From Bacillota bacterium (GTDB lineage: Bacteria > Bacillota > Clostridia > Acetivibrionales > DSM-2933), in contig JAUZPS010000329.1 of the NCBI GenBank assembly GCA_030705945.1, positions 1 to 5,727 on the forward strand: a stretch of DNA of 5,727 nucleotides. The letters are read 5' to 3'. The notes under the pieces are model-generated. The model was not told where the DNA came from. It saw nothing but the letters and a program-made list of their open reading frames with translations, and searched no databases. A program made the position numbers and the translations under genes. Below are positions 5,588-5,727 of this stretch, piece by piece; positions within the stretch are counted from its first letter, which is position 1; every line of letters begins with the position of its first letter.

Positions 5588-5727
5588 ATGAACCTAACTC
5601 TTCATCTGACAAACAAATGTAATCTGGCTTGTACTTACTGCTATGTTTCCAAAGACAAATATGCCGATATGGATTTTGATACCGCAAAGCAATCAATTGA
5701 TCTGGCTCTTAAGTACAGCAAAAAATA
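5588..5727 (+). CDS. Radical SAM enzyme (partial, 3' end outside window)
   Basis: The ATG at 5588 follows GAGGGG (5573-5578). The 46 visible codons begin MNLTLHLTNKCNLACTYCYV. They contain the CxxxCxxC motif (C11, C15, C18), which binds the [4Fe-4S] cluster used to cleave S-adenosylmethionine. An aromatic residue (Y17) precedes the last Cys, as is usual. The motif is very near the N-terminus, with no leading domain. This arrangement is common among peptide- and protein-modifying enzymes of the SPASM/anaerobic sulfatase-maturase group, but the region that would prove that subgroup is outside the window. It is cytoplasmic and on the same strand as the lipoprotein gene, with a 194-nt gap that contains element B. 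The pairing suggests the two genes act in one pathway, but the substrate is unknown. Confidence 0.9.
   Translation, partial: MNLTLHLTNKCNLACTYCYVSKDKYADMDFDTAKQSIDLALKYSKK

Noticed and set aside
5481..5696. Minus-strand open frame of 71 codons
   Set aside because: It is antisense to the radical SAM start and runs into element B; the plus strand has a clear CxxxCxxC protein and ribosome binding site.

Overview
The window looks like AT-rich chromosomal DNA from a low-GC, probably anaerobic Firmicute of the clostridial type. The evidence is the AT-rich third codon positions, strong GGAGG-type ribosome binding sites, an adenosylcobalamin riboswitch ahead of cobT, a radical SAM enzyme, and an OmpR-type two-component pair. 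No lineage-specific marker was found, so this assignment is an inference.

The left half (1-2009) is read leftwards. A sigma-A-like promoter (1981-2009) starts a leader of about 620 nt that enters cobT (284-1351). CobT activates the lower ligand of vitamin B12. Beyond cobT lies the start of a precorrin-2 dehydrogenase / siroheme synthase gene (1-113), which runs off the window. The leader carries a cobalamin riboswitch whose two conserved halves are pushed apart by a 106-bp dispersed repeat (element A). Downstream of the aptamer come a second repeat (element B) and a terminator-like hairpin.

The right half (2220-5727) is read rightwards. It holds an OmpR-family response regulator and a sensor kinase only 5 nt apart. 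Next is a predicted single-cysteine lipoprotein of unrecognised function (4506-5393), then the start of a radical SAM enzyme (5588 onward). A perfect 9-bp direct repeat with an 11-bp period lies just after the kinase. It looks like a binding site for the response regulator upstream of the lipoprotein gene, so the two-component system probably controls the lipoprotein / radical SAM pair.

Almost every intergenic space holds a short palindromic repeat. Element A (105-109 bp) occurs at 150-254, 1720-1825 and 4352-4460, always in the same orientation. Element B (about 100 bp, with long terminal inverted repeats) occurs at 1488-1590, 2028-2132 and 5459-5566. The last two B copies are inverted relative to each other, match at 94 of 95 core positions, and bracket the regulator-kinase-lipoprotein block. 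No transposase is present, so both look like non-autonomous (MITE- or REP-like) elements. The most interesting points are the repeat inside the riboswitch, the repeats in regulated leaders, and the little-understood lipoprotein / radical SAM pair.
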